A DNA stretch of 64,000 nt from Thamnaconus septentrionalis (taxonomy: Eukaryota > Chordata > Actinopteri > Tetraodontiformes > Monacanthidae): contig CM020501.1 in the NCBI GenBank assembly GCA_009823395.1, forward strand, positions 9,483,361-9,547,360, read 5' to 3'. Both the position numbers and the translations under genes were made by a program. A model generated the notes under the pieces. The model worked only from the letters and a program-made list of their open reading frames with translations. It was not told the origin of the DNA and ran no database searches. Positions 36,941-48,002 of the stretch are shown here, piece by piece. Each line of letters starts with the position of its first letter. Position 1 is the stretch's first letter.

Positions 36941-37644
36941 ATTTAAAAAAAAAAACAACAACTAACAAACAAACAAACAAATAAGAAGCGTCTTTAAGCT
37001 GGAAACTCACACTCACCCCCGCGCTGGGAGCTCAGCCCTCTTTAAAGGTTCCAGCGCCGCCTCTCTCTCTCTCTCCCTCACTCCCTCCCTCCGTCCCTCC
37101 GCCCCTTCTCATCACCTCCTCCACCTCCCCCACCTCCACTCAACCCCTCCGTCCACCTCCTGCCCTCTGCTGTCTAGGGTGAAGTGAAGCCAGACCAATT
37201 GGCGGAGGGCGGCCTGCGTCTTTCTTTCGGACCACGGTGTTGGAGTGTGTGTGTGTGTGTGTGTGTGTGTGGAGGGGATGCATGCGGGGGTCGGGGGGTA
37301 TTCATCACCCTCCCCTCACACCTGCATGACAGGTCATCCCGCTTAATAAAGGCGCTCATGTGCGGCGGAGGAGAGGAAGACAAGAAGAGGAGCGGAGACG
37401 GAAAGCCAGCGAGCTGCTAACGTGTTGACGTGTTGCTAAATTGGCGGAAAAAAAGGCGAAAAAGAAACAAGCTCTTTGTGCTCCGGCAACTGTCCCGCGC
37501 TATTTTTTGTTGTCGGTGGAACCTTCTTGAATCATAACAACAACAACAACAAAAAATAAAACCCCAAAACAAAACACAAAGGTTGCAGAATCGAGCAAAG
37601 TGCCACAAACACGCAGCAGAGCGCGACCGCGCCGCTCCCCTCGG

Positions 37645-37648
<4 letters not shown>

Positions 37649-37680
<32 letters not shown>

Positions 37681-37700
37681 CATGTGTGTGTGTGTGTGTG
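37649..37700 (+). repeat. (GT)n microsatellite with GC interruptions
   Basis: GT units interrupted once by gcgtgcat; an alternating purine-pyrimidine tract. A shorter GT run is at 37245-37270. Confidence 0.9.
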
Positions 37701-38939
37701 AGGTCCCGCCGTGTGTGTCACGCTCCTCTCCCTCTGCCAGTCTGCCTTGCTCATTTCCTCCACAGGCTGCCTCCCCGCTACTTTATGAGCGAGAGCTTCT
37801 ACAGCTCTCTCACCTCGGGACAAACTCGAGCGTCTAAATGTTTCCATTTGTGGGGGGAAGTGACACACATTCGCTCACACCGCAGGGCAGCCACCCATAA
37901 CTAACCATCCTGCACACCGGCAGTGCTGAATCACCGGAGTGATTGGTTAAAATTCTCACCCGGTGCGTGTGTGCGTGTGTGTGTGTGTGTGTATGGGTGG
38001 ATGTCTTTTTTCGAGCCTGCCAAGGTACATTGCGCGAGTGTTGTTTTTTTTTTGCCCGTGATCCTCAAGTGGCGTTTCGTAGAGAACGTGCGTGTGTGTG
38101 CGTGTGTGCGTGCGTGCTTGTCAGCGCTATACTAGGCCTCAGTCACAGTGTGGGGGAGGGAGTTCAGGACACTTACTGTACCTTCTAAATCCGTCTATTA
38201 CCTTCCGCCCGATCCTTCCTCGGTGTAGGCGACTCGGATTTGTCAGCGCTCTTCCTGTGCGGAACAGTCATTCTCCGTGAACCGACCCCCCTCCCCCTAC
38301 CCTGCCCCCTCCCATCCCCGGACAGCGACCTCGGCCCCGATCCGCCGCTCGCGCCGCGCCAGCGATTTCCGCCACGCTCCCGAAAAGGGGTAAAAAAACA
38401 AAAAACACAACAGTTCGGCGTGACAATCAATGCGGCGCTGGAATCTTCCGCGGCCCGATCGATGCAATTTTTGGTGCCGCTTAGGCGATCCGGATCAGCG
38501 CCTTCACCGCGTTGTCATTAGTGTCGCTGACCTTGAAGTAAAATTCAATTTCCCCACGGCGGCGTCAAAGCTCCCCTGGAAAAAAAAAAAAAAGCCACCG
38601 CCGAATGCAGGAGCCATTTCCTCCTCGGCCGCGCTCAGGAATGACAGGATATTGTAAGTGATGAAAAAAGGATGTAGGCACGGATGGAGGGAGGGGACGT
38701 GACTCCAACCTGGAGCCCCCTTAGCCTGGGCCGGGTGCAGCAGGGCACGGCAGGGTTCAATAACATAATCACTGGTATGTTATGACGCTTTATTCTACTC
38801 CTACCATGCTATTATTACGTTATAACCTCATCATTTTACTTGACATACAGGTTGATGGCAAATAAAACAGATCAATGAAGTCCTGAGTTTCCGTCTTCTG
38901 ACACAGATTCTCACTCTGGTGCCGGCCGGCGAGAGGTAA

Positions 38940-39140
38940 ATACAAATTCTGATTCACAGCCTGGCAGATTTCCAGTCGTTAATTAGGCCGACTGCGAGAG
39001 GCGGCGCACGCCGGGGAGCTGCAGCCACACCAGGGAGGGCCTCTGGGGGGCGCTCTCCCTGGCGGCCCCGGCTAGAAAGGGAAAGGCAAATGCGCGGCGA
39101 GCGAACAGGAGCTCCCATTACGCTGATCAGTGTAATGCAT
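38940..39140. promoter_or_regulatory. conserved-noncoding-element candidate
   Basis: A non-repetitive block contains CCAGTCGTTAATTAGGCCG at the left and CTGATCAGTGTAATGCATAT at the right. It ends just before the GGA-repeat at 39193. Confidence 0.25.
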
Positions 39141-39192
39141 ATGGCATAGAGCGGCGAGGGGGGTTGGCGGGGGTGTTTGGGAGAACAGGGGT

Positions 39193-39231
39193 GAGGAGGA
39201 GGAGGAGGAGGAGGAGGAGGAGGAGGAGGAG
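39193..39231 (+). repeat. (AGG)n trinucleotide repeat
   Basis: About 13 GAG/AGG units in the large intron; the second such array after 33777. Confidence 0.95.
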
Positions 39232-39943
39232 AAGCGGAGCCCCATTAAAACAGGCAGAATATTCCTTTTATTCTAATGACGACACGCCAAGTGGAAGCGG
39301 GAAGCGGGTGGAAGAAAAGCAGCGGTGGCTCTTTTCCTCGGCCTCCCGAGGTGGACGGCGTTGGCGCGCGTGCGCGCATGTGTGCGTGCGTGCACAGCGC
39401 GGGGGGTGTGGTGGGGGCCATGGGAAGAGACGCAGCGAGGCTGAATCAAACCGGCATCTCTGCTTAAAGCCGCGGGATTGGCCGCCGGTCTTTGAAGTCG
39501 GCCTTAACGCGGGGATTTGAGAGGGAAATGGGTGAGAAGGTGCGTGTGGAGCCCCGGCGCGGTGGAGTTTGATCAACCCTCCTCCCCCAAAACCCCCCCA
39601 ACATCCCACGGGAGACCCTTACCCCCCACCCCCCAGCTCCCCTGTCCCGGACCGTGTATATTTAACATATCAGCTCCACTCCCTGTGTCTTGCCCTGCGC
39701 AGCAGCACCGTTAACCGTCCAATCAGAGTTGGCGGGAGCGTCCACTCAACGCCAAGTTGTGCCTCCCCCGTATGTTTGAGGGTGTGAATATTCATGGCCG
39801 TTAAATCTGACCAAACACGGGGTCATGCAGTTTATGCTTAAGTGACATTTTAAAATATATATGTGGCCTCTAAGCGTGTAATGGACGCATTAAAGGGATT
39901 TCCGAACGTGGCGCAATTAACTCGGCTCACGCAGAGAAACTGC

Positions 39944-39993
<50 letters not shown>
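39944..39993 (+). repeat. (GT)n microsatellite
   Basis: About 25 GT units with a single gc interruption. Confidence 0.95.
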
Positions 39994-39994
<1 letters not shown>

Positions 39995-41999
39995 CTGTTG
40001 GCACTTTATAAAGTGTGCAGCAATAGGGAATCCATAATCCCAGTGTATGAACGCTCCATGTGCACCGGTCTTCACGGCGGACGTTTGTAGCGCCAGTGGT
40101 AAAAAAGATTCAGCCATTATAACTACTGTGAGTGTTTGAGTGTCTCTCTGGTCCTGAAATCATCCAATTGAGAATAAAAACTTAGTGAAAATGTACCATG
40201 TCGGTGTAAGGTTGAATCTTCATGTAATATTTTCATAGATGGGAAAAGTTGCTGAAACTTAATTGAACTTCTCTCTTCCCTCCTCGGCCAGCGCTGGGCA
40301 GTTGAGGAGTGCTGACAGTGTGCGAACCATCAGAGACCACTTGCTTCACCATATTATTTCTTCCCTCCCTGGCATTAGCGCGGCGGCAGCTTGTGGGGCC
40401 TCGTCGAATCTATGGTGAAATTCAGACTGCCTCCCAAATCCAATATAAGGGGAATTATATTCCGGATTCCTGCATACAGTGTAACCCGCTGGTAACCTCT
40501 GCTTCTCCAGCTTGGATTCATTTGAGGCTTGGGTTGAGGATTGAGAAGTGAGCGACTGAGGATTTGGCTTGGCCGGGACTTGTGTGAGGAGCTGCTGGCC
40601 CTCGGCTTTGGAAGCTGTGAGAAAAGTGACAGTGGGGATGCCTGGCGCTCTCTGCCCTGCGTTGTTATGTAATCCCGCATTGTTTGTCACGGCGCTTTTT
40701 AAAGCTCGATATCAATCCTCCGGTTGATGAAGAGTGGATTTTTTTAACAGCAAGGTTTTAATTCCCTCCTCATAAGAGAGCCTCCAGTTCTCACAGCCTG
40801 ATCCCCTAATCTGAAATCACGTCCTTATTTATTTTATTTTTTTTTTTTTCTCTGGGCCTCTTTAGAAGTGGCGAGCGGTCGAGACGAAGAAGAGAAAAGA
40901 CACTGAAGAGCACCGGGCAAGACGAGCGTGCGTGTGTGTGTGTCTCTACGAAGGTGAGAATCACCTTGATTCAGAGCGCCGGGTGCTTCTTTGAAGTGCC
41001 TGGAGCCCAGCACGGCCAGCGCAGAGCCGACCCAAAGCCTTCCAGCAAGGTTTAAAAACAGAAAGAAAGAGAGATAGAGAGAGAAAGGGGGGAAGAAAAG
41101 AGCCCAGGCCGACCTCCCCACCAAATCATAACCATATGAACGTAAGAATTTCCACCTTTGGAGAATGTTCTCTCCCCCGTACATCTCCCAGGGTGAGGAA
41201 TTAAGTAGTGATAACAGAAAACAGGTTCTGAGAGAAGGGGAGGCGCTGGGAGGTGATGGAGGGCGGAGAGGAGGACAGCGGGAGAATCGGGGGTTACAAG
41301 TGTGCCGTACGGAGGAGACGGGAGACGAGAGAAGAGGGGGGATTGTGTCCAAAAAAACGCTGTTTGCACTGAGGCCCGACTACCTAAAATGGAAGTTTCT
41401 CAGGCGAGGATACGGTGCCCTTCACAGTTGACGGAGTGAGAGGCAGAGAGCGGAGGGTGGTGGTGGGGGGTGGCAATGAGAGGAGGAAGAAGAAAGAAGA
41501 AGAAGAAGAAATGTGAGTCTAACTCAATAAACAGGCCTGTGAGCCACTCTGGAGGGGCTGAGTGGAACCTTCAGCCAAGGCCTCGGGACCCACCTGCAAC
41601 TGGAAATGGTTTCCTGTCTTACACCGGCGCTGTTGCACCCTAATCCATGTAATTACATCTCATATTCCACATGTGTAAGTACACATGTACAACATTACTG
41701 TCACGAGTTGAGGTTTTTTTTTGTGTTTTTTTCTTTCTTAAATAGGAGCCCCGGCCCTCCCGCAGCACTGCCAAGTCCTCAGAATAAACTCTCTGCAATC
41801 CCAGATATCACACTTCCAATGGATATTTACTGTGCACGTACGCACGCACGGCACGTATGAAAATTGCTCCGTTTTATAATAACCCTCCAGCTCCGGCATC
41901 TGCCACTAAAACAAAGCCTATTTTGGAGGTGGAGGAGTGTGATATTTTTTTCCCCGTTTTTTTTTTGCGGCCTGCTCTCGTTTGAATAAGCATTCCTCC

Positions 42000-42001
<2 letters not shown>

Positions 42002-42030
<29 letters not shown>
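42002..42030 (+). repeat. (GT)n microsatellite
   Basis: About 14 GT units, followed by degenerate GT-rich sequence to about 42100. Confidence 0.95.
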
Positions 42031-42034
<4 letters not shown>

Positions 42035-44619
42035 CAATTAGCGGGCCCCGGGATTGTTTGTGTGTGTACGGGCCTGCGTGCGTGTGGTTGTGTGTGTGGC
42101 GGTGGTGGGGGGTTGTTAGCGGTTCCATCTGGGTCTCCTGGAAGCCGTGTGGAGTCAGGAAAACCGCATCTCATAAAAGTGGAGGCAGCCCAATGTTCTA
42201 CAAGGACAGAACATTACTGAGAATGTCGCTCAGGAAAACCCTGGGCTCGGGTCCCACATGCCGGCCGCGGGACGCGCACACATGCGCGCGAGCGCTCGCA
42301 CACACTCTCACCTCCCCCTCCCGTCCCCCCGCCCACTCACTCTCTCTCTCTCTCCCCCCCTCGCTCTCGACTTATTTTTCACTCGCTGAGGGACACGAAA
42401 GTAGGAAGGCAAAATAGACAGTGAAGAGTGTGGGAGACGGCGGCCGAGACGTGGGGGAGGGGAGCCAGGGGGACTGGGTGGGGGTGGGGGTGGTGGAGGA
42501 GCCTCGGACTGATAGCAATTCCATCTGCCGGCGCGGCCGCGGCGACGTTGGTGCTGCTGGGAGGAGCGGAGGGGGCATCTGGTGCACATTGGCTCTGGCT
42601 CTGGCTGGAAACAGCCGTAGCAATGTGGAGAGGGATGAGCCCGGGCGGGGATGGATGGATGGAGGGATGGAGGGGGTGGAGGGCGGGCGGGGGAGCGAAA
42701 AAGTCCTGCCAAAGAGAAGGGCAAGGAATTCTCTCTGTTGTTCACGTAACGCCGCCGAGTGAACTTCAGATGAAGCAGGCTGGGTGGAGGTGGGGGTGGG
42801 AGGCGGGGGCGGAGGTGGGAGGGGGATGAATACCAGACTAGATGGTGTAACCCTTGTAATGCTCACTGAGAGATAAATGGCTTTACCAAGTAACAGTTGG
42901 ATGTCAGTTTGGGGTCTTTATCGTACAGATTACGTGTTAAATATGACCTTCCAGATTCTTTACAACGACAAAGTACCTGTTTCTAAATCATTACGATACC
43001 TTTCAACTCTTGAAAGGTGGTGTGACTGAGAGTTTTCTTCTACTTTATCCTCTTATTGAGGACTGAAAGGCCCCATATTCTCTCCATCTCAACCTCTGAC
43101 CCTTAGAGGTCAGGTCTAGTCCAGGTCGAGTCATAGCAGATGCAGCCCGGGAGGGCAGAGTGAGGACAGCTATCAGCATAAAGAAGGTGACATCACAAAG
43201 GGTGTGTGTGTGTCTTGGCACACACTTTCTGAGAAGTGGCAGTAAAGGCTTTGGGCTGGAGGTTGAGTGGCAGGTTAGAGAAGCGGATATTTGGTTGATA
43301 AAGTTGCTGGAAGACGTCTGACAGAGACTCTTGAGTGAAGCGAGTCGGCAGGTGTGTTGGTGCAGGTGTGGACTGAAGGTCAGACTGCAAACCCAATTGC
43401 AGTTGTTTATTTTAATGAATATTGATGCGTGGCGTAACTTCGTATTCTGCTTTACACATAAAAAAAAAAAAAAAAAACAAACAAATCCCGCCACTGGATT
43501 CGCCAGTGAGCCTTCCATAATATTGACTAATTTATTACGTTTGAGGAGCCCATTACAAAGGTAAATTGCAGAGTGCACGCTGCGGTTAGTCACACCTTTA
43601 GAGAGTTTTCCTTTGATTTGCGGAGCGGACAGCCGAGAGCAAGAGTTGATCGTCTGCGTTGGCATGAAGCTTTATTTGCTGAGGCGCTGTAGTGTATTTA
43701 TGGAAAATATGATCTCTGTCTGTTGGAAAATAGATCACACTTACATCCACAACTGCAGCTTCTGCTACATTTGAATATTGGAATGTAATTGGAATGGGAA
43801 AAAAAATGTAATCTCTTTTTTTTTTTAATAGAGAGTTTGTTTTGAAAAAGCACTTCTCCACTTCTTCTACAGATCACTCTGCGGGGCATTCAAAGACGTC
43901 TCTGAAAAATGTGTTGTCACGTCAAAAAATGAATTAAGGAGTTGTATGAGATACGAGGGTCTTGTCCTGCTACTCGCGCGGCGGCGGCCAATGGCTAGCA
44001 CCAAATATGGAAGGAAAAAGTACATTTGTGGTGGGCCGCTACATATTAGCGGATGTACTAAAATCGCTTTTGGTGTTTTTCACACAATTCTGACTTAATC
44101 ATTGCAAGAAGACATCTCTGTTCCCCGGCCAGCTGTTCAGCTGCCAATTTAGTGGCACAAAATGAAGCAGCAATGCATGGGCGAGGCAGAGTTATTCATT
44201 TATTTATTTGCCTATTTGTTTATTTATTTATTTTTGCATTTACGTATTTATTTTTTCAACGCACTCGGCCCACTCTTCCGGTGCGATTTCCTCCCCCTGG
44301 TGCTCATACATTCAGTGGGCAGGCATCAGAGGAGCAGCAGGTCTGTGCTGTCAGACTGTCGCGCTGACAACCAGCGAGTGTATTTTTACTTTCCTTCTCC
44401 ACTCTGTTTTGGTTCATTCCGCTGAAACACGAAACATGAACAGTAGGTATGCGAGAGGGCAGCGCATTCTCTGAGGGAAGTGGTCCGTTTGCTGGATCAT
44501 AATAATACTAATTTTTTTTTAATCATATTTCATGAATAGAGAAATTAGCATAACTGCCCCTGCGGCCCTGTGTGTTTGATTTCATGTCCTGAGTCGGTCG
44601 TCAGACGCGTGTTTAAAGG

Positions 44620-44900
44620 CCTGACTGCCGGGATCACAGTCAAATAATTTATTATCAAATAATGTCCCCTGACGTCAGTATCAAAAAGGCACCATATTAC
44701 CTATCAGCCGCGATACTGCGCCACCCGCTTTATCTCTCATTTGGCGCGGCGTGGCAGTGGGGAGCGCAGCCGCGGCACAAAGCGTTGCCTGCAGGCTCGG
44801 GGAAAACGATTGAATTTCATAGCTACTTACAGGCTAATAGGGCCGCACAATGACTACTCACTGTCCTTAAGTGACTGGCTGCTTCTGCGCGGCCCCTTTG
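44620..44900. promoter_or_regulatory. conserved-noncoding-element candidate
   Basis: This block includes CAAATAATTTATTATC, a CRE-like CTGACGTCAG (a palindrome) and GATTGAATTTCATAGC. Composition is balanced and simple repeats are absent. Confidence 0.25.
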
Positions 44901-45700
44901 AAGCCCTTCTGAGGAGATCTAGAGGATTTAGCCAGTAGCGTGACATGAGACTGAGCAGTTGAGCAACGGTGCTCCCACCAGCTGACTATTAAAACCAGCT
45001 GATATAAACAGAGAGGCTGCGAGAGGCATGAGAACCGCACCTACTCAAAACAAGGCTTTCACACACACACACACACACGCACCGCAGGTTCAGTGTGGAT
45101 CACTCTGCTTTCACTCCGGCAAACGTGCACATTAAAAAGTGAGAATTTTGCCCTGCAACTGTTTTTCGAATAAGCAATTAGTCGAGGGCAAAGAAATGAG
45201 GAAGCTGGCAATAAATTCAGGAGCTTTAGTCGCTAATTTGGGTCCAAATGGAGCAAAAAGACCCCGTAATAACATTGCTTTTTTTTTTTGGTTTTCAAAA
45301 CTTTAAATGGTTTGTTCACATTTAATGCAAAAATTAACAGACTGAAATATGTGTAAAAATGTTTTATTCCTCCTTAACATGAGCAAAAATTCTGAATTCT
45401 AGTAATTTAAAATATAGAAATGCTGGCGGTAATGCGAAGGAGGGAATTAAGTTACTAATTATGCGTTTCATTTCTCAAAACTTTAAACAGTTACATGTCT
45501 AGCTTCTATATTTTTTCTAATTTATACAAAACAAACTTTCTAATATTGTCCTTTCATTTGCAGTCAATAACCAGTGAGGAGGGTTTCCTGTCTAGTCGGA
45601 GTCCTGTGCTTCCTCGAGTGTGAGTGAGCTGCGAGTGTATTTCACAGAGTGTATTTGTGCGTGCGCTGCTCTCAGAAGCTCTTTCCGCGTACACGCACGC

Positions 45701-45709
45701 ACACACACA

Positions 45710-45742
<33 letters not shown>
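45701..45742 (+). repeat. (AC)n microsatellite
   Basis: About 20 AC units with one g interruption, about 730 bases 3' (in transcript direction) of the CA repeat next to the splice donor. Confidence 0.95.
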
Positions 45743-45745
<3 letters not shown>

Positions 45746-46434
45746 TCTCTCCTCGCCATGTTGTTCCACTTACAAATGAACTTTAAAACCATATAAGCGC
45801 ACAGATAAGAACACACAGGCGTGCACGGACGGTTGTGCGTATAAAAACACACACACACGCTAGTGCGCGAGCGGGGCGCTAACCGCACGCACATGTTCAC
45901 TTGCTCTTAACTAATTCGTTCAGGAACACTTTGGTTTGGGTTTCAACGGCGAAACCTTTGATTGAGAAACGTGTCTGACTGCAATTATCTGGGAGGGATT
46001 GGCGGGAGGGAGGAAGGGGGAGAGGGGGAGGGGGTGGAGGAAACACTCTGCGGCGCTTTTATAGTTTGCTTGCGTGACATTTCCCCCCCCCCCACCATCC
46101 TTTAACTCCCCCCTTTTTCCAGCGGAGGGCCAGCGGTGTTGACGGGGCCGAGCCCAGTGGAAGTAAGAGCTGCTGAAATGAGGAGAAAATGGATGTGCAA
46201 TGGGACTGAAGTGGCCCAGATTGTCACTGCGCCGCTGCTGATCGATACCTCTCAAGCTAACTGCGCCGCCTCGGAAAATTCCACACAGTTTTTCGCAAGG
46301 CCGTAATGGCCGTTGTCCCCCACTTTCCCCTACCCCCTTCTGACACCGGGTCTGTGCTTGCTGTATTTTCTAAAATATCTGCTAGAGACGTCTGTGCTTG
46401 TTGAGATGGACTCTGTCTCTGTGTGTGTGTCTCA

Positions 46435-46460
<26 letters not shown>
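46435..46460 (+). repeat. (GT)n microsatellite abutting a bnc2 splice donor
   Basis: About 13 GT units end 12 bases before the exon donor, and a second GT patch lies at 46419-46430. In the bnc2 RNA this is a CA repeat starting right after the 5' splice site. CA repeats are known hnRNP L binding sites that alter use of nearby splice sites. Confidence 0.9.
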
Positions 46461-46465
<5 letters not shown>

Positions 46466-46473
46466 GCGCTGAC

Positions 46474-46709
46474 CTGCAGTATGTAGCCCCGGACGTAGTC
46501 TCGCAGGGTCCAGCCCAGGCCGTGCAGGATGTGCAGCACCTCCTCCTGCTTGAGCACGGAGAAGAGGCGGTCCAGCAGGATCTTGAGCCGGACTGGGATG
46601 GCCTGGGTGCCGTAGAGCATCAGGCTGCTGATGTCGAACACCACGTTGGACTGCACGATCTCCACCTGGGTCGGGTGGTACAGGTGCTGGGTGCTCAGCT
46701 TGTCCAGGG
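46474..46709 (-). CDS. bnc2: bnc2 internal coding exon, conserved N-terminal domain
   Basis: The exon is 236 bases: two bases completing an Ala codon plus 78 codons, ending in phase 0. The product runs from [16 protein letters not shown] to [10 protein letters not shown]. This block is almost identical between fish and human BNC2 and predicts as mixed helix and strand with no known catalytic motif. It is the basonuclin-specific N-terminal domain, of unknown biochemical role. The acceptor (AG at 46710-46711) follows a long CCTCC-rich pyrimidine tract. The donor is CTGCAG|gtcagc (GT at 46472-46473), weaker than the gtragt consensus because of C at +3. A CA repeat in the RNA sense begins about 11 bases into the intron, which is unusual and may affect splicing. 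The spliced codon order with the next exon, ...YILQ|DAAGKV..., matches the known BNC2 protein. Confidence 0.97.
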
Positions 46710-47899
46710 CTGGGAGTGGAGGGAGGGAGGGAGGAGGAGGGAGGAGGAAAGGCAGACCCAGACACAGATAGACACGGGCGTGGTTAACGACCTTCTGGTC
46801 ACTCTGGTCTTCGGTTCAGGGCGGCAGCGGCAAAGTTTTTTAGCGTTTCGACGCGAGTGAAAGTCGACGGAAGCCTCTGTTTTTGACTGCTGATGGCGGC
46901 CGCACCCCTCCCCGCGCAGAAAATGTCCTGCGAGGGAAACTTCAGAGGGGGAAGGAAGGAAAGGAAGGAAGGAGAAAAAAAAGAGAAAAATCGAAAAATC
47001 TGCTGCGTGCTCTTGTTTTTCCTTCTTTTATGACAAACTCGCTCACCCCTTCTCCGCTCTCTGGGCGACACCTGGTCAGCCCACCCCACCCCACCCGTCC
47101 CGTCCCATCCCGTCCCGTCTCCATGCCTCACTCATCCCTTACCTCATACCCCAGCCCCCCTCCCCCCTTCCTCTGTCTGGGTGACACCTGGTCGGGTCTC
47201 TGCCTCTGATCCTGGGACGGCTTTTTTTCCCCCTCTCTCCTGCCTTCGGAGGGCCGAGGCCTGACGGCGCGGCGGCCAGACACGAACGTAATAAAAAATG
47301 AAAAACAGCTTGTCAGAGTGGCTGCCAGTGTCGACATGAAGTGCAGAGCGGAGGAGAGGAGCGATGGGCGCCTGACAGTTCAGAGCGAGAGATTTACCAA
47401 GAAGGAGAAGAAAAAAAAAGAGGGGGGGGATCCACTGCAGGGCCCGTGGCCCTCGCCGCCGCCGCTGCAGACGTAAGCTAAACAGGTGTTTTCTTTTTTC
47501 TTTTGCACCCCACCCCACCCCACCCCACCCCATCCCTTTGTACTCTCTTGTTCTCTTTTTGTGCTCTGCGTGAAAAACTCATAACGTGTGGTCTTGGGCT
47601 TGATAATGTGTCTTGCGGTGGTTGGATTCTCCTCTTTTTCTTTTTCTTTTTTTTTTTTTTTGATGCGTTGCACAAAAGCCAGAATTTCCAAAGCAAAAAA
47701 AGAGAGAAAAAAACAACAATCTAATACAGGAGCAAGAAGAAGAAAAAAAAAAGTGGCTCCCAGGCTTCTCCGCACAATGTGTTTCGAACCCGATTCCAAG
47801 GATGGAAACTTGATGTGCTGTTAAGCAAATTTTTCTCGAGTCGAGCGAGCGAGTGAGTTCGCCCTTATTGACGCCGCATGAGCGTCGGTCCAGACTCAC
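46710..47899 (-). other. bnc2: bnc2 short intron (1.19 kb)
   Basis: This intron lies between the two N-terminal exons. It has a strong gtgagt donor and a CCTCC-rich acceptor tract. It contains G-rich runs in the RNA sense at 47080-47122 and 47502-47534, a local duplication (47061-47077 and 47177-47193) and a T-run at 47647-47661. There is no sign of a further exon. Confidence 0.9.
47502..47534 (+). repeat. (CCCCA)n tandem repeat
   Basis: About six ACCCC units occur in a row on the plus strand. The minus-strand RNA therefore has TGGGG repeated, which satisfies the four-run rule for G-quadruplex formation. Confidence 0.9.
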
Positions 47900-48002
47900 C
47901 GTGGGCCACCCAGCCGTGTTTGCACTGGTCACATGTCCGTAGGTGAATCTTCCCCGGCTGGAAGCACTCGCACGTGCAGTTGACCAGTGTGCAGCGGATG
48001 GC
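47900..48002 (-). CDS. bnc2: bnc2 internal coding exon, Cys-rich N-terminal segment
   Basis: This is the most 5' bnc2 exon seen. It is 103 bases long: 34 codons plus the first base of a split codon, starting in phase 0. The translation begins [18 protein letters not shown] and ends [11 protein letters not shown]. It holds six cysteines and one histidine-rich end, and is nearly invariant among vertebrate basonuclins. Its function is not established; the Cys spacing (CTCEC, CDQC) suggests metal binding, which is inference. The acceptor reads ctgtccctgcag on the minus strand after a long pyrimidine tract (AG at 48003-48004). The donor is a strong CACG|gtgagt (GT at 47898-47899). The split base G joins CC of the next exon to make GCC (Ala). 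In human BNC2 the residues before this exon end in MSQQ. I looked for a matching upstream exon between 48,003 and 64,000 and did not see one. Confidence 0.97.

Larger units (their letters stand above)
17666..46473 (-). other. bnc2: bnc2 large intron (28.8 kb)
   Basis: The intron runs from the weak donor gtcagc to the acceptor gacatctag. The 3' part (17.7-20.4 kb in window coordinates) is AT-rich and quiet. From about 20.4 kb onward it is more GC-rich and mixes microsatellites with non-repetitive blocks carrying TAAT cores (for example 20,640-21,100; 27,520-27,800; 28,990-29,100; 36,740-36,940; 38,940-39,140; 44,620-44,900). One teleost-type interspersed repeat is at 34,424-34,835. I found no bnc2 coding exon in it. 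Human BNC2 introns are known to hold pigmentation-associated regulatory variants, so regulatory content here is expected but not shown. Confidence 0.9.
3300..48002 (-). other. bnc2: bnc2 gene (basonuclin 2), 3' part of the locus
   Basis: This span is the part of the bnc2 transcription unit that lies in the window: four coding exons, three complete introns and the candidate 3' UTR, all on the minus strand. The exons join without a frame break into 1,208 residues and a stop. The corresponding part of human BNC2, recalled from memory, is about 200 residues shorter; the excess here is mostly homopolymer and acidic insertions. Basonuclin 2 is a nuclear C2H2 zinc-finger protein with three separated finger pairs. 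It is known for roles in zebrafish adult stripe formation (bonaparte mutant), human skin pigmentation variation, and craniofacial and connective-tissue development. The exon holding the start codon is not visible, so the gene extends past position 64,000. BNC1 is the alternative, but the N-terminal and finger regions match BNC2 nearly residue for residue. The left limit is approximate. Confidence 0.95.
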
